From Oligoflexia bacterium (GTDB taxonomy: Bacteria; Bdellovibrionota; UBA1018), in assembly GCA_903928955.1 (NCBI GenBank), contig CAIYTD010000271.1, positions 1 through 20,161 of the forward strand: 20,161 bases of DNA. Reading direction: 5' to 3'. Positions within the stretch are counted from its first letter, which is position 1; the number at the start of each line of letters is the position of its first letter. Shown piece after piece: positions 8,342 through 15,372 of the stretch. The notes under the pieces were generated by a model. That model was given only the letters and a program-made list of their open reading frames with translations. It was not told where the DNA came from and ran no database searches. Position numbers and translations under genes: made by a program.

Positions 8342-8375
8342 CATAAAAAATTAAATTATAAATCTAATTTTTATG
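8342..8375. repeat. A+T-only imperfect inverted repeat between pyrD and the GGDEF-like gene
   Basis: The arms CATAAAAAATTA and TAATTTTTATG pair with one extra A. The hairpin sits in the 115-nt gap 3' of pyrD. It has almost no G:C pairs and no separate T-run, so it is a poor intrinsic terminator. It may be no more than the composition of an A+T-rich promoter region. Confidence 0.3.
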
Positions 8376-8397
8376 TAATTAATATCCGACTTTGTAA

Positions 8398-9444
8398 TTA
8401 CTGGCAGACTTTTGACTTTCTATTTTGAATGGAAGCAGCTAAATCTACTGGAAACCCTGGCCCACGATAAATCCAAGATGTATAAAACTGAAGAAGATCT
8501 GCTCCCGCTGAAATCCGAGCACAGGCCTCTTCACAAGAAAAAATTCCGCCCACCGAAATAATACTTTTTTGACTCACCCGACGGGCTTCTATCAATCGCT
8601 GACGCGCCAAATCAGATAACAATTTTCCACTCCACCCTCCAGAAATGCTTTCTGAAGCAAAATTGAAAGTTCCACTCAGGGTATTTGTCAAAACCCATCC
8701 CTCTACTCCACAAGGCTCAAGAGATTGGATTAAAAGGGAAAGTTCCTCTCCAGCAACCTCAGGAGCTAGTTTAAGGAGCAAGGGAGGGGGTTTTCGCCAG
8801 CCAGAAATGAGATCTACCACTCCAGAAACAATAGGCTTCAATGCTTCTACTGTTTGCAAGGAACGCAGGCCAGGAGTATTCGGAGAACTCACATTAATGA
8901 CTAAATAATCGGCTAAACCTTCAAAGGGTTGAGCCGCTTTTATATAATCCCGACTCGCATTTTCAAGCTGAGTATCTCTATTTTTACCTAAATTGACACC
9001 CACTCTAAAATATTCAGGTAACTTTTTTTTTGCAGAATAAAGGCGTTCTGAAATAAGGGACGCGCCCAAATTATTAAAACCCATCCGATTAAAGAGTAAT
9101 TCTTTATCAGGATCACGAAAAAGCCGAGGACGATTATTCCCCGACTGAGGACGAGGAGTCACTGTCCCTATTTCTGCAAAACCAAATCCAAGAGCAGGCA
9201 ATCCTTCTAAAATTTCACAATTTTTATCAAATCCTGCTGCCAGTCCAATACGCGTAGCAAACGAAATACCAAAAACTTGTGAACGCTCCTCTTCACGTAT
9301 TTGTGATGCTCCACTTATTAATCTCAATGGAACACCTTTCATCAAAATTCCAATTCGGATAAAAGCGACACTTAGTTGATGAGCACTCTCTGCATTTAAT
9401 TTAAATAAAAACCATTTTATAATTTTCCAAACCCAAAATCTCAC
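8398..9444 (-). CDS. pyrD: Dihydroorotate dehydrogenase, class 2 (quinone-linked)
   Basis: This enzyme oxidises dihydroorotate to orotate with FMN and passes electrons to membrane quinone, in de novo pyrimidine synthesis. I place the start at the GTG at 9444 (348 residues). It forms a GTGA overlap with the rsmB stop, has GAAG upstream, and gives the usual short amphipathic N-terminus (RFWVWKIIKWFLFKLNAESAHQ). A longer frame begins only at a TTG inside rsmB. Motifs include AAGFDKN, GTVTPRPQ-GN-PRLFR, NRMGFNN and NVSSPNTPGLRSLQ with the class 2 catalytic Ser at 187. The lysine-containing LLLKLAP and the FMN-binding end SVGGIFS and QFYTSWIYRGP follow. GGWSG replaces the usual GGLSG. Translation is probably coupled to rsmB. 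Confidence 0.93.
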   Translation of the reverse strand: MRFWVWKIIKWFLFKLNAESAHQLSVAFIRIGILMKGVPLRLISGASQIREEERSQVFGISFATRIGLAAGFDKNCEILEGLPALGFGFAEIGTVTPRPQSGNNRPRLFRDPDKELLFNRMGFNNLGASLISERLYSAKKKLPEYFRVGVNLGKNRDTQLENASRDYIKAAQPFEGLADYLVINVSSPNTPGLRSLQTVEALKPIVSGVVDLISGWRKPPPLLLKLAPEVAGEELSLLIQSLEPCGVEGWVLTNTLSGTFNFASESISGGWSGKLLSDLARQRLIEARRVSQKSIISVGGIFSCEEACARISAGADLLQFYTSWIYRGPGFPVDLAASIQNRKSKVCQ

Positions 9445-10754
9445 AACTTCTTCATCCAAGATTGCATAAAAAAACCATCGCAAGGCCCTGGGCCCAAATA
9501 TCCCCCTTCTTGAGCTGTAAAATGGGGATTCTGAGATGAAAACTGCTCCACAATTTCACGCGTTTCTGCGACGCGAAAAGTGCACACACCATAAACTAAT
9601 CGCCCCCCCGGAGCGACCAACTCAGAATAAAGTGATAAAAGCCTAGCCTGAACGAGGGGCAAGCGAGCTAAAACACTGAGATCTTGCCTCCACTTCGTGT
9701 CTGGATTTCTCCGTAACACTCCCCAACCTGTGCAGGGAGCATCGACTAAAACCACATCCGCCTTCCCTTTAAAACGCTCTAAAGCTTCAGATTCTTTTCC
9801 TTCTTGAAGAACTACTGATTGAATATTATTTAATCCTGCGCGAGTTGCTCGTCTGCGCAAAGCCATTAACTTCTTATCTGAAACATCATATGCATAGATG
9901 CGACCTTTCCCTTTCAACGCATCCGCTAAAGCCAAGCTCTTTCCTCCTGCACCAGCACACGCATCCACAACAACCCAAGTGGGCGTGTCTTTTGGCGGAG
10001 GAGGAGGTAATAAGTCTAATTTTCTTATTTTTCGAGGATGAGCACTTAAAATAGAACCATACCTTTCGGGCCAAAGAGCAAAAAGCGCCATGAGCTGAGA
10101 TCCTTCATCTTGGATCTCAAATTCTCCCTTTTGATACCATTCAGTCCGTAAAATAGGAGCATAACCTGAAAATCGAATCCCCAATGGCGACAAAGGAGAC
10201 AATTCTATCCGAACAGGCAATTTTGGCCCGGCCGTAAACTTCCCGAGTAAAGTGCTTGCACCCACCCGCCGACTGACACGAATTCCTAACGGGGCTTCTC
10301 GACCTAAAACTTCTATTAAATCTGTCGTAATCGCTTCTCCCCAACTGGATTTCCATTCAGCAATCATATGCGAAGGAAAATCTTCCTCCACTGGATCGAT
10401 ATTTAAATGGGGTTGAGCCATCATCGCATAGAGACGTTCCGCTACCATCTGAGAGGGACGCCAATGAGCAAGTCCACTCAAATCTAAATTCCAAGGCTCA
10501 CCCGGAGAAATTCCAACTCCTAACGCTTCTGCTTGTGAGGCCGGTCTCAACAAAACACTGGGTAAAATTTGAGCAAGAATACTCTTCAAATGAACGGGCT
10601 GCTTAGAGAGAGCTGAATCGAGATGAACGGGACTAGTGAATAAACTTTCCCAAACATTTAAAAAACCCTGTACTATTAATTCTTTTTTTGCCTGAGGCCT
10701 AACTTCAATAGTTCTTGAAATGGATCTCTGGAACGGCTTTTTCTTGTCTCGCAT
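9441..10754 (-). CDS. rsmB: RsmB-like 16S rRNA (cytosine-5) methyltransferase
   Basis: The 437-residue protein is the usual RsmB length. An N-terminal region of about 200 residues has PPGxxxR-like linker features only in weak form. A Rossmann methyltransferase follows, with QDEGSQ at 215-220, SAM motif I DACAGAGGK at 264-272, D290, motif IV DAPCTGWGVLRRNPD with C341, and motif VI YGVCTF with the presumed nucleophile C391 (usually written TCS). An insertion of about 30 residues containing five consecutive prolines (250-254) precedes motif I. It transfers a methyl from SAM to a cytosine of 16S rRNA. RsmB is the best fit, but another RsmB/RsmF paralogue is possible. The ATG at 10754 lacks an SD at normal distance. 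Its stop overlaps the pyrD start. Confidence 0.8.
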   Translation of the reverse strand: MRDKKKPFQRSISRTIEVRPQAKKELIVQGFLNVWESLFTSPVHLDSALSKQPVHLKSILAQILPSVLLRPASQAEALGVGISPGEPWNLDLSGLAHWRPSQMVAERLYAMMAQPHLNIDPVEEDFPSHMIAEWKSSWGEAITTDLIEVLGREAPLGIRVSRRVGASTLLGKFTAGPKLPVRIELSPLSPLGIRFSGYAPILRTEWYQKGEFEIQDEGSQLMALFALWPERYGSILSAHPRKIRKLDLLPPPPPKDTPTWVVVDACAGAGGKSLALADALKGKGRIYAYDVSDKKLMALRRRATRAGLNNIQSVVLQEGKESEALERFKGKADVVLVDAPCTGWGVLRRNPDTKWRQDLSVLARLPLVQARLLSLYSELVAPGGRLVYGVCTFRVAETREIVEQFSSQNPHFTAQEGGYLGPGPCDGFFMQSWMKKL

Positions 10755-10769
10755 GGGCCGAGGGTAAAA

Positions 10770-10781
10770 CAGATTGCCTCC
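10770..10781 (-). promoter_or_regulatory. Strong SD-like GGAGG 22 nt ahead of the rsmB ATG, with an in-frame CTG
   Basis: On the minus strand GGAGG (10781-10777) is followed after 4 nt by CTG (10772-10770). That codon is in frame with and six codons upstream of the rsmB ATG. It would add LFYPRP. The SD is too far from the ATG to serve it in the usual way. Confidence 0.3.
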
Positions 10782-10836
10782 AGATCACAGCTGAATATCA
10801 GATTCGCTTAGTTTTTTATGCACTCTCACTCGCCAC

Positions 10837-10864
10837 TTTACAAATTCGTTCTTTTTAACATAAT
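10837..10864 (+). promoter_or_regulatory. Sigma70-like promoter of the acyl-CoA dehydrogenase gene
   Basis: The -35 TTTACA (10837-10842) and -10 CATAAT (10859-10864) each match consensus at five of six bases and are 16 nt apart. A start 6-8 nt after the -10 would fall at about 10870-10872, only a few bases from the ATG at 10874, so the message may be leaderless. Confidence 0.55.
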
Positions 10865-10873
10865 CTCGCGCTC

Positions 10874-12019
10874 ATGATTAATTTCTCATTGTCAGACGAG
10901 CAATCTCAACTTCAAGGCCTAGCAAGAAAATTTACTCAGGAAGAAATTATTCCTAAGGCAGCACATCATGACAAAACAGGAGAATATCCTATCGAAATTG
11001 CTAAAAAAGCATGGGCACTCGGCCTCATGAACACCCACGTTCCTGAGGCCTTTGGAGGACTGGGATTGGGTGTACTCGAAGGATGTGTCATCACAGAAGA
11101 ATTTGCCTATGGCTGCACCGGCATTGCAACAGCAATGGAAGCAAACACTCTTGCTTCAGCACCTGTTATTGTTTCTGGGAATGACGACCAGAAGAAGGAG
11201 TTTTTGGGACGATTGACTTCTGAACCCCTTTTTGCTGCCTACTGCGTAACTGAGCCAGGAGCGGGCTCAGATGTCAGTGGAATTCGGACACTTGCAAAAA
11301 AAGTGGGCTCTGATTACGTCATCAACGGCTCAAAGATGTGGATTACAAATGCAAGTGTAGCTAATTGGTATTTTGTTCTCGCCTATACCGACCCGTCACT
11401 GAAGCACAAAGGAATGAGCGGTTTTATCGTTCCTGCTGACGCCTCTGGAATAACGGTCGGTAAAAAAGAATGGAATATGGGACAAAGAGCAAGCGATACA
11501 CGGGGCATTACTTTTGAAAATGTCAAAATTCCTGAAAAATACCGTCTCGGAAAAGAAGGAGATGGTTTTAAAATAGCTATGAGCGCTTTTGATCATACCA
11601 GACCGACTATTGCAGCAGGTGCAGTAGGTCTCGCTCGAAGGGCAATGGATGAATCCATTCAATATGCGACAACACGCAAAACATTTGGACAACCCATTGC
11701 AAGTTATCAAGCCATCAGCTTTATGATTGCGGATATGGCAAAAGACATTGAAGCTGCAAGACTTTTAGCTCACAAAGCGGCATGGACTATTGATCAAGGC
11801 AAAAGAAATACAAAATTTGCTGCCTTTGCTAAGGCTTTTGCTGCGGATATGGTGATGAAAGTAGCAACTGACGCAGTCCAAGTTTTTGGTGGATATGGCT
11901 ATTCCGAAGAGTATCCAGTAGAAAAACTCATGAGAGATGCAAAAATTTATCAAATTTACGAAGGAACAAGTCAAATTCAAAGACTAATTATTTCAAAGGA
12001 AATTTTTGAACGCTCCTAG
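10874..12019 (+). CDS. Acyl-CoA dehydrogenase (medium/short-chain type)
   Basis: This is a 381-residue FAD flavoenzyme that introduces the alpha-beta double bond in acyl-CoA and passes electrons to ETF. The N-terminus (INFSLSDEQSQLQGLARKF) matches where family members begin and fixes the start. Motifs are YCVTEPGAGSDVSG (FAD/substrate region), GSKMWITN, RKTFGQPIASYQAISFMIADM, FGGYGYSEEYPVEKLMRDAK and IYEGTSQIQR with the catalytic base E363. That Glu position is the one used by medium- and short-chain enzymes. Exact chain length or branched-chain specificity cannot be read from the sequence. There is no SD upstream of the ATG. The gene stands alone on its strand and its 3' end overlaps rsgA by 32 nt tail to tail. 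Confidence 0.93.
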   Translation: MINFSLSDEQSQLQGLARKFTQEEIIPKAAHHDKTGEYPIEIAKKAWALGLMNTHVPEAFGGLGLGVLEGCVITEEFAYGCTGIATAMEANTLASAPVIVSGNDDQKKEFLGRLTSEPLFAAYCVTEPGAGSDVSGIRTLAKKVGSDYVINGSKMWITNASVANWYFVLAYTDPSLKHKGMSGFIVPADASGITVGKKEWNMGQRASDTRGITFENVKIPEKYRLGKEGDGFKIAMSAFDHTRPTIAAGAVGLARRAMDESIQYATTRKTFGQPIASYQAISFMIADMAKDIEAARLLAHKAAWTIDQGKRNTKFAAFAKAFAADMVMKVATDAVQVFGGYGYSEEYPVEKLMRDAKIYQIYEGTSQIQRLIISKEIFERS

Positions 12020-13043
12020 ATTTTTCGATTTCTAAAAGGGAATCCAAAATTCGACGATAACTAGGATATCGGATGAGTCCGTGGGCTTTGCACCCTGGCT
12101 CATCCTGATGACAACAGGTTATTTTTGAACAGGACAAATTTTGCATTTCTAAAAAATAGCGGGATAGCTCGTTCGCTGGAATTCTTGTCAACCCAAACTC
12201 ACGCACCCCTGGAGTATCAATCCAACGGGAATCATGAGCATCACCTACAAGCACAGCTCCAGTCGTTGTATGTCGGCCTTTTCCGGTAGTTGGATTAACC
12301 GCTCCTATTTTTCCTAATGTAGGATCATCCAAAAGCACTCGAAGTAAGGAAGTTTTTCCAACACCAGACTGACCACAAAAAACAACTGTTTTACCTTGTA
12401 TTGCTTGCATCATCTGTGTCACTCCAGTCCTATCTTTAGAGCTTAACAATAAAACTGAATAACCCAGTTCTTCATAAATTTTCCAAGGAGTTTCTTCCCC
12501 GACTTTCAAATCTATTTTTGTTAGTCCAATAACCACAGGAATTTTTTCAGATTCAGCTGCCACCAAAAATCTATCTACCAAACCACTTGAAAAGTTTGGC
12601 TCACAAACAGAAACAACTATCACTAATAGATCTATATTAGCAGCTAAAGTATGATAAAGACTTCCCTCCTCTCTTCCAGGAGCGGGGCGGGACAAAGAGT
12701 TCTTTCTCAAGCAAATTCCTTCAATAATACCTGTGTGACTCCCAGTGGATTGCACAAAAACTCGATCTCCTACAGCAACAGGAGTTCTTTCTCTCACTTC
12801 AGTAGAAGATTTTCCAACTACCCCTGCTCTGCGGTAACTACAAAGGAGTGCTAAAGCGCTTCCATCCATTCTGACACGACATTGATTAGGAAAAATTTCT
12901 GCTACCACTGCGTTAGCTTTTTCCACGGGTAAATCAATCGCACGGCCAACAGGTTTGTTTTTTCCTGCTGAGCCCCCCCGCCGTTTTGACTTTGTACCTT
13001 CCTGATCCAACCAATCATCTGAATCACCCCGAAATTTGGGCAC
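11988..13043 (-). CDS. rsgA: Ribosome small-subunit maturation GTPase RsgA
   Basis: This 351-residue circularly permuted GTPase acts late in 30S assembly. A basic, low-complexity N-terminus (about 1-38) leads into an OB-fold region (about 42-118). The G-motifs then appear in permuted order: G4 TKID at 175-178, G1 GQSGVGKT at 224-231, the switch region GKGRHTTT at 254-261 and G3 DTPG at 276-279. The zinc knuckle uses C305, C310, H312 and C318. The start codon is GTG at 13043, with AAAGG 8 nt upstream. Its 3' end runs 32 nt into the end of the acyl-CoA dehydrogenase gene on the other strand, so no terminator can lie between them. It is divergent from serA. Confidence 0.94.
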   Translation of the reverse strand: MPKFRGDSDDWLDQEGTKSKRRGGSAGKNKPVGRAIDLPVEKANAVVAEIFPNQCRVRMDGSALALLCSYRRAGVVGKSSTEVRERTPVAVGDRVFVQSTGSHTGIIEGICLRKNSLSRPAPGREEGSLYHTLAANIDLLVIVVSVCEPNFSSGLVDRFLVAAESEKIPVVIGLTKIDLKVGEETPWKIYEELGYSVLLLSSKDRTGVTQMMQAIQGKTVVFCGQSGVGKTSLLRVLLDDPTLGKIGAVNPTTGKGRHTTTGAVLVGDAHDSRWIDTPGVREFGLTRIPANELSRYFLEMQNLSCSKITCCHQDEPGCKAHGLIRYPSYRRILDSLLEIEKSRSVQKFPLK

Positions 13044-13071
13044 AATTTTTACCTTTCTTCAAAATGCGTCG

Positions 13072-13091
13072 CCTCAAAAAACATTTTGAGG
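13072..13091. promoter_or_regulatory. Perfect 8-bp inverted repeat in the rsgA/serA divergent region, covering the serA SD
   Basis: CCTCAAAA (13072-13079) and TTTTGAGG (13084-13091) pair perfectly around AACA. The GAGG at the 3' end is the only SD-like sequence ahead of the serA ATGs at 13105 and 13108. It could be an operator for a dimeric regulator or an RNA hairpin limiting serA translation. It is too close to the ATG to end transcription productively. Confidence 0.5.
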
Positions 13092-13104
13092 TATAAATTT
13101 TTTT

Positions 13105-14334
13105 ATGATGAGTCGAACTTCATTTCCAAAAAACCAAATCAAAATTTTGCTTTTAGAAAATATTCATCCTCTTGCCCACGAAGCTTTTCATTCAGCAGGC
13201 TTTCAAGTCGAAGCCTTGAATGTAGCACTCAACTCGAGTCAATTAAAAGAAAAGATTCGTGACGTTCACGTCCTAGGTATCCGAAGCAAAACACATGTCA
13301 CAGGGGAAATTCTGAATGAGGCTAAAAGACTATTGGCTATTGGGTGCTTTTGCATAGGCACCAATCAAGTGGAATTAGAAGCTGCAAAAAGGCGCGGAAT
13401 TCCAGTATTTAATGCTCCGTTTGGAAATACTCGCAGTGTTGCAGAAATGACACTGGCTGAAATCATTTTATTAGCTCGACAACTAGGCCAAAGAAATATT
13501 GAAATGCATCAACGCATTTGGAAAAAAGTCTCCCAAAATTGTTTTGAAGTCAGAGGAAAAACTCTTGGAATTATTGGGTATGGACACATTGGATCGCAAG
13601 TTTCTACTCTTGCTGAATCCCTAGGAATGAGAGTGCTCTTTTTTGATATCATCTCCAAATTATCCTTAGGCAACGCTAAAGGATGTAATTCTTTAAACGA
13701 CCTATTAAAAGAGAGCGATTTTGTGACTCTACATGTACCTCAAACACCTCAAACCGTAAAAATGATCGATACTCCCCAGTTTCAATCCATGAAGCAGGGC
13801 TCGTACCTCATCAATGCAAGCAGAGGTACCGTCATCGCTATTCCTGCTCTCTGCGACGCACTTCGCTCTGGAAAACTTGCCGGAGCAGCAATTGACGTAT
13901 TTCCAGAAGAACCTGAAGGAAATAGCAAAGAATTTGTCACTGAACTGCAAGGACTTCCTAATGTGATCTTAACGCCCCATATTGGAGGCGCCACTGAAGA
14001 AGCTCAAGCAAATATTGGAACAGAGGTTCCAGCAGCACTGATCCATTTTGTAAACTCGGGATCCACTCTGGGAGTGTGCAATTTTCCACAAGTGGACTTA
14101 CCTCTTTCAAAAGAAAGTCATCGGATTCTAAACGTTCATAAAAATATTCCTGGTGTGTTGAGCGAAATTAACCGGATAGTGGCAGAACTTGGAGCAAACG
14201 TTCAAGCTCAAACTCTGGCCACAGATTCAGATATTGGATACTTAGTTCTCGATACAGACCGTGCTTTATCTCAAGAAGTAAAAGCTGCCATCGAGGGATT
14301 AAAAACTTCTATTAAAACTAGAATCCTCTATTGA
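13105..14334 (+). CDS. serA: D-3-phosphoglycerate dehydrogenase (ACT-domain type)
   Basis: This encodes 409 residues, collinear with E. coli SerA, and catalyses the NAD-dependent first step of serine synthesis. The Rossmann motif GYGHIG is at 158-163. Catalytic R240 (NASRGTV), E269 (FPEEP) and H292 (TPHIGGA) are in place. The IGCFCIGTNQVELEAAKRRG segment is typical. The C-terminal ACT domain (about 338-409) keeps H345, N347 and N365, which correspond to the serine-binding residues of the E. coli enzyme, so serine feedback inhibition is likely. Enzymes of this type also reduce 2-oxoglutarate to D-2-hydroxyglutarate. Two consecutive ATGs are available (13105, 13108). The stop overlaps a decayed reading frame from the other strand. 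Confidence 0.95.
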   Translation: MMSRTSFPKNQIKILLLENIHPLAHEAFHSAGFQVEALNVALNSSQLKEKIRDVHVLGIRSKTHVTGEILNEAKRLLAIGCFCIGTNQVELEAAKRRGIPVFNAPFGNTRSVAEMTLAEIILLARQLGQRNIEMHQRIWKKVSQNCFEVRGKTLGIIGYGHIGSQVSTLAESLGMRVLFFDIISKLSLGNAKGCNSLNDLLKESDFVTLHVPQTPQTVKMIDTPQFQSMKQGSYLINASRGTVIAIPALCDALRSGKLAGAAIDVFPEEPEGNSKEFVTELQGLPNVILTPHIGGATEEAQANIGTEVPAALIHFVNSGSTLGVCNFPQVDLPLSKESHRILNVHKNIPGVLSEINRIVAELGANVQAQTLATDSDIGYLVLDTDRALSQEVKAAIEGLKTSIKTRILY

Positions 14335-14456
14335 ATTTCGAGTAAATTAACGTCTCGATCAAGCCCTGCAAAAACATTTTTTGCAATTTCTACATCTTTC
14401 GAAATGCGCCCCTCCTGAAGCTCTATTGAGAACGCATCAGCTTCTTTATCATAAGC
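14328..14456 (-). pseudogene. DUF2283-like remnant lacking its N-terminus
   Basis: In the minus frame that ends with TAG at 14330-14328, the sequence reads AYDKEADAFSIELQEGRISK and continues DVEIAKNVFAGLDRDVNLLEIQ. YD-x-EADA-x-x-IEL, followed by VE-x-x-x-x-V-x-x-x-LD-x-x-x-x-LLEI, is the pattern of short DUF2283 proteins of about 50-65 residues. No start codon or SD precedes it. Upstream of about 14456 the DNA instead encodes the end of an ORF6N gene in a different frame, so the first residues were lost at a junction. It touches the serA stop. Some DUF2283 proteins are thought to be antitoxin-like, but no function is claimed here. Confidence 0.6.
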
Positions 14457-14913
14457 TGGCGAATTGCGTCGAAAATAGCTTTGAACTGGTGATCGTATTT
14501 CCTCTCAAGTGCGTTCAATTTAGTAGCAAGATCTTTGTGTGACTCAAGAATTTGGCGCAGCTTAACGAAGGCTCTCACAATTGCGATATTGACAAGAATA
14601 GCTCGTTCACTGTTGAGAACACTGGCCATCATTGTCACTCCGTGCTCGGTGAACGCAAACAGAAGTGTCCGACGACCGCCACGGCCCTCCTTCTTTGGTA
14701 TTCCAATTTGGAATGTCAGAGATTCCCACTCTTGGAGAGAGAGTTGAAACATAAAGTCTTCTGGAAACCTTGTACTGTTTCTCCTAACTACTAATTAAGT
14801 TGCTTTGTTGGAACGTCGTATAATTGGGCGAGGTCGCTATCTAGCATGACTCGATGACCACGGATGAAATAGATTCTCTCGCTGATCTCTTTCTGTGTCA
14901 GTGTTGGTTCCAT
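14423..14913 (-). pseudogene. ORF6N-domain protein gene, inactivated by a frameshift
   Basis: From ATG 14913 (GGAG 5 nt upstream) the frame gives MEPTLTQKEISERIYFIRGH, then RVMLDSDLAQLYDVPTKQLN, and stops at TAG 14793-14791. One frame over, the domain continues without a break as VVRRNSTRFPEDFMFQLS, then TLLFAFTEHGVTMMASVLNS and ERAILVNIAIVRAF, to TAG 14425-14423. Together these are a full ORF6N domain (RG-x-RVMLDSDLA-x-LY, RFPEDFMFQL, FTE-GV-MM-SVLNS), common in phage and mobile-element proteins related to antirepressors. A single lost base near the LN/VV junction explains the break. The downstream piece has its own ATG (14752, 109 residues) but lacks the N-terminal part. Its last nine codons come from the DUF2283-like remnant read out of frame. 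Confidence 0.75.
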
Positions 14914-15036
14914 GCGTGCTCCAATATAAGGCTTTTCTGAGGTTTCAAATTGAAAGCTCAAACATAATCAAACTTAAATCCTATTTGAATGCACTCAAAA
15001 ATATCGCGATGTACAAAGAGAAACAAGAAAATAGCT

Positions 15037-15355
15037 TCATAATGATGATTTTATAGGAATTTATGTTTTTACTGGTTTACCGAGATTCAAGTCCGAACCC
15101 CGTTCTAACCGCAATCGTCAAACATCGCTCCTACAGCTAACCCAGACGGCAACTGCTAACTGAATGGCCGTACTGTTTAAACTGATCTGCCTGGTAAGAA
15201 CCCAACTCCCGATCTCCCTGGGGATCCCCAGTATTTACATCCCGCCCAGAATTGGAACACCTTAAGAAAACTCCACGAGCATCCGGGATATTTCCCTTTC
15301 CCCAGAGGGATAAGTGCTCAGAAAGAAAAAGATTAACTACACAATAGATGAGGAT
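15037..15355 (-). pseudogene. Phage tail-collar/tail-fibre C-terminal remnant
   Basis: The minus frame open from 15355 to TAG at 15139-15137 contains LWGKGNIPDARGVFLRCSNS, GRDVNTGDPQGDRELGSYQA and DQFKQYGHSVSS. The signature PD-x-RG-x-FLR, then GR-x, then R-x-LGS-x-Q-x-D-x-F-x-x-x-GH is that of phage tail-collar and tail-fibre C-terminal domains. There is no start codon and the N-terminal part is missing. After two stops the same frame gives GFGLESR (15100-15080), and the next frame gives PVKT (15075-15064) and IPIK. This resembles the usual terminal ETRPVN-x-x-IP-x-x-IK. The Gly-rich segment normally in between is absent. Multiple stops and shifts show it is dead. The 123 nt between this and the ORF6N gene hold nothing I can identify. 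Confidence 0.7.
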
Positions 15356-15372
15356 CTAATAAAATCTCCTTG

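Noticed and set aside
14326..14429. 9-bp direct repeat CTCTATTGA at 14326 and 14421 as a possible target-site duplication
   Set aside because: Both copies fall within sequence explained by serA and the DUF2283-like frame, and no mobile-element ends adjoin them.
14981..15040. 19-residue minus-strand frame (MKLFSCFSLYIAIFLSAFK) resembling a signal peptide
   Set aside because: It is too short to distinguish from chance in A+T-rich DNA, has no SD, and overlaps the end of the tail-collar relic.
15078..15100. ATTCAAGTC stretch resembling a tRNA T-loop
   Set aside because: No flanking 5-bp stem, acceptor stem or anticodon arm can be folded around it, and the same bases are explained by the GFGLESR end of the phage relic.
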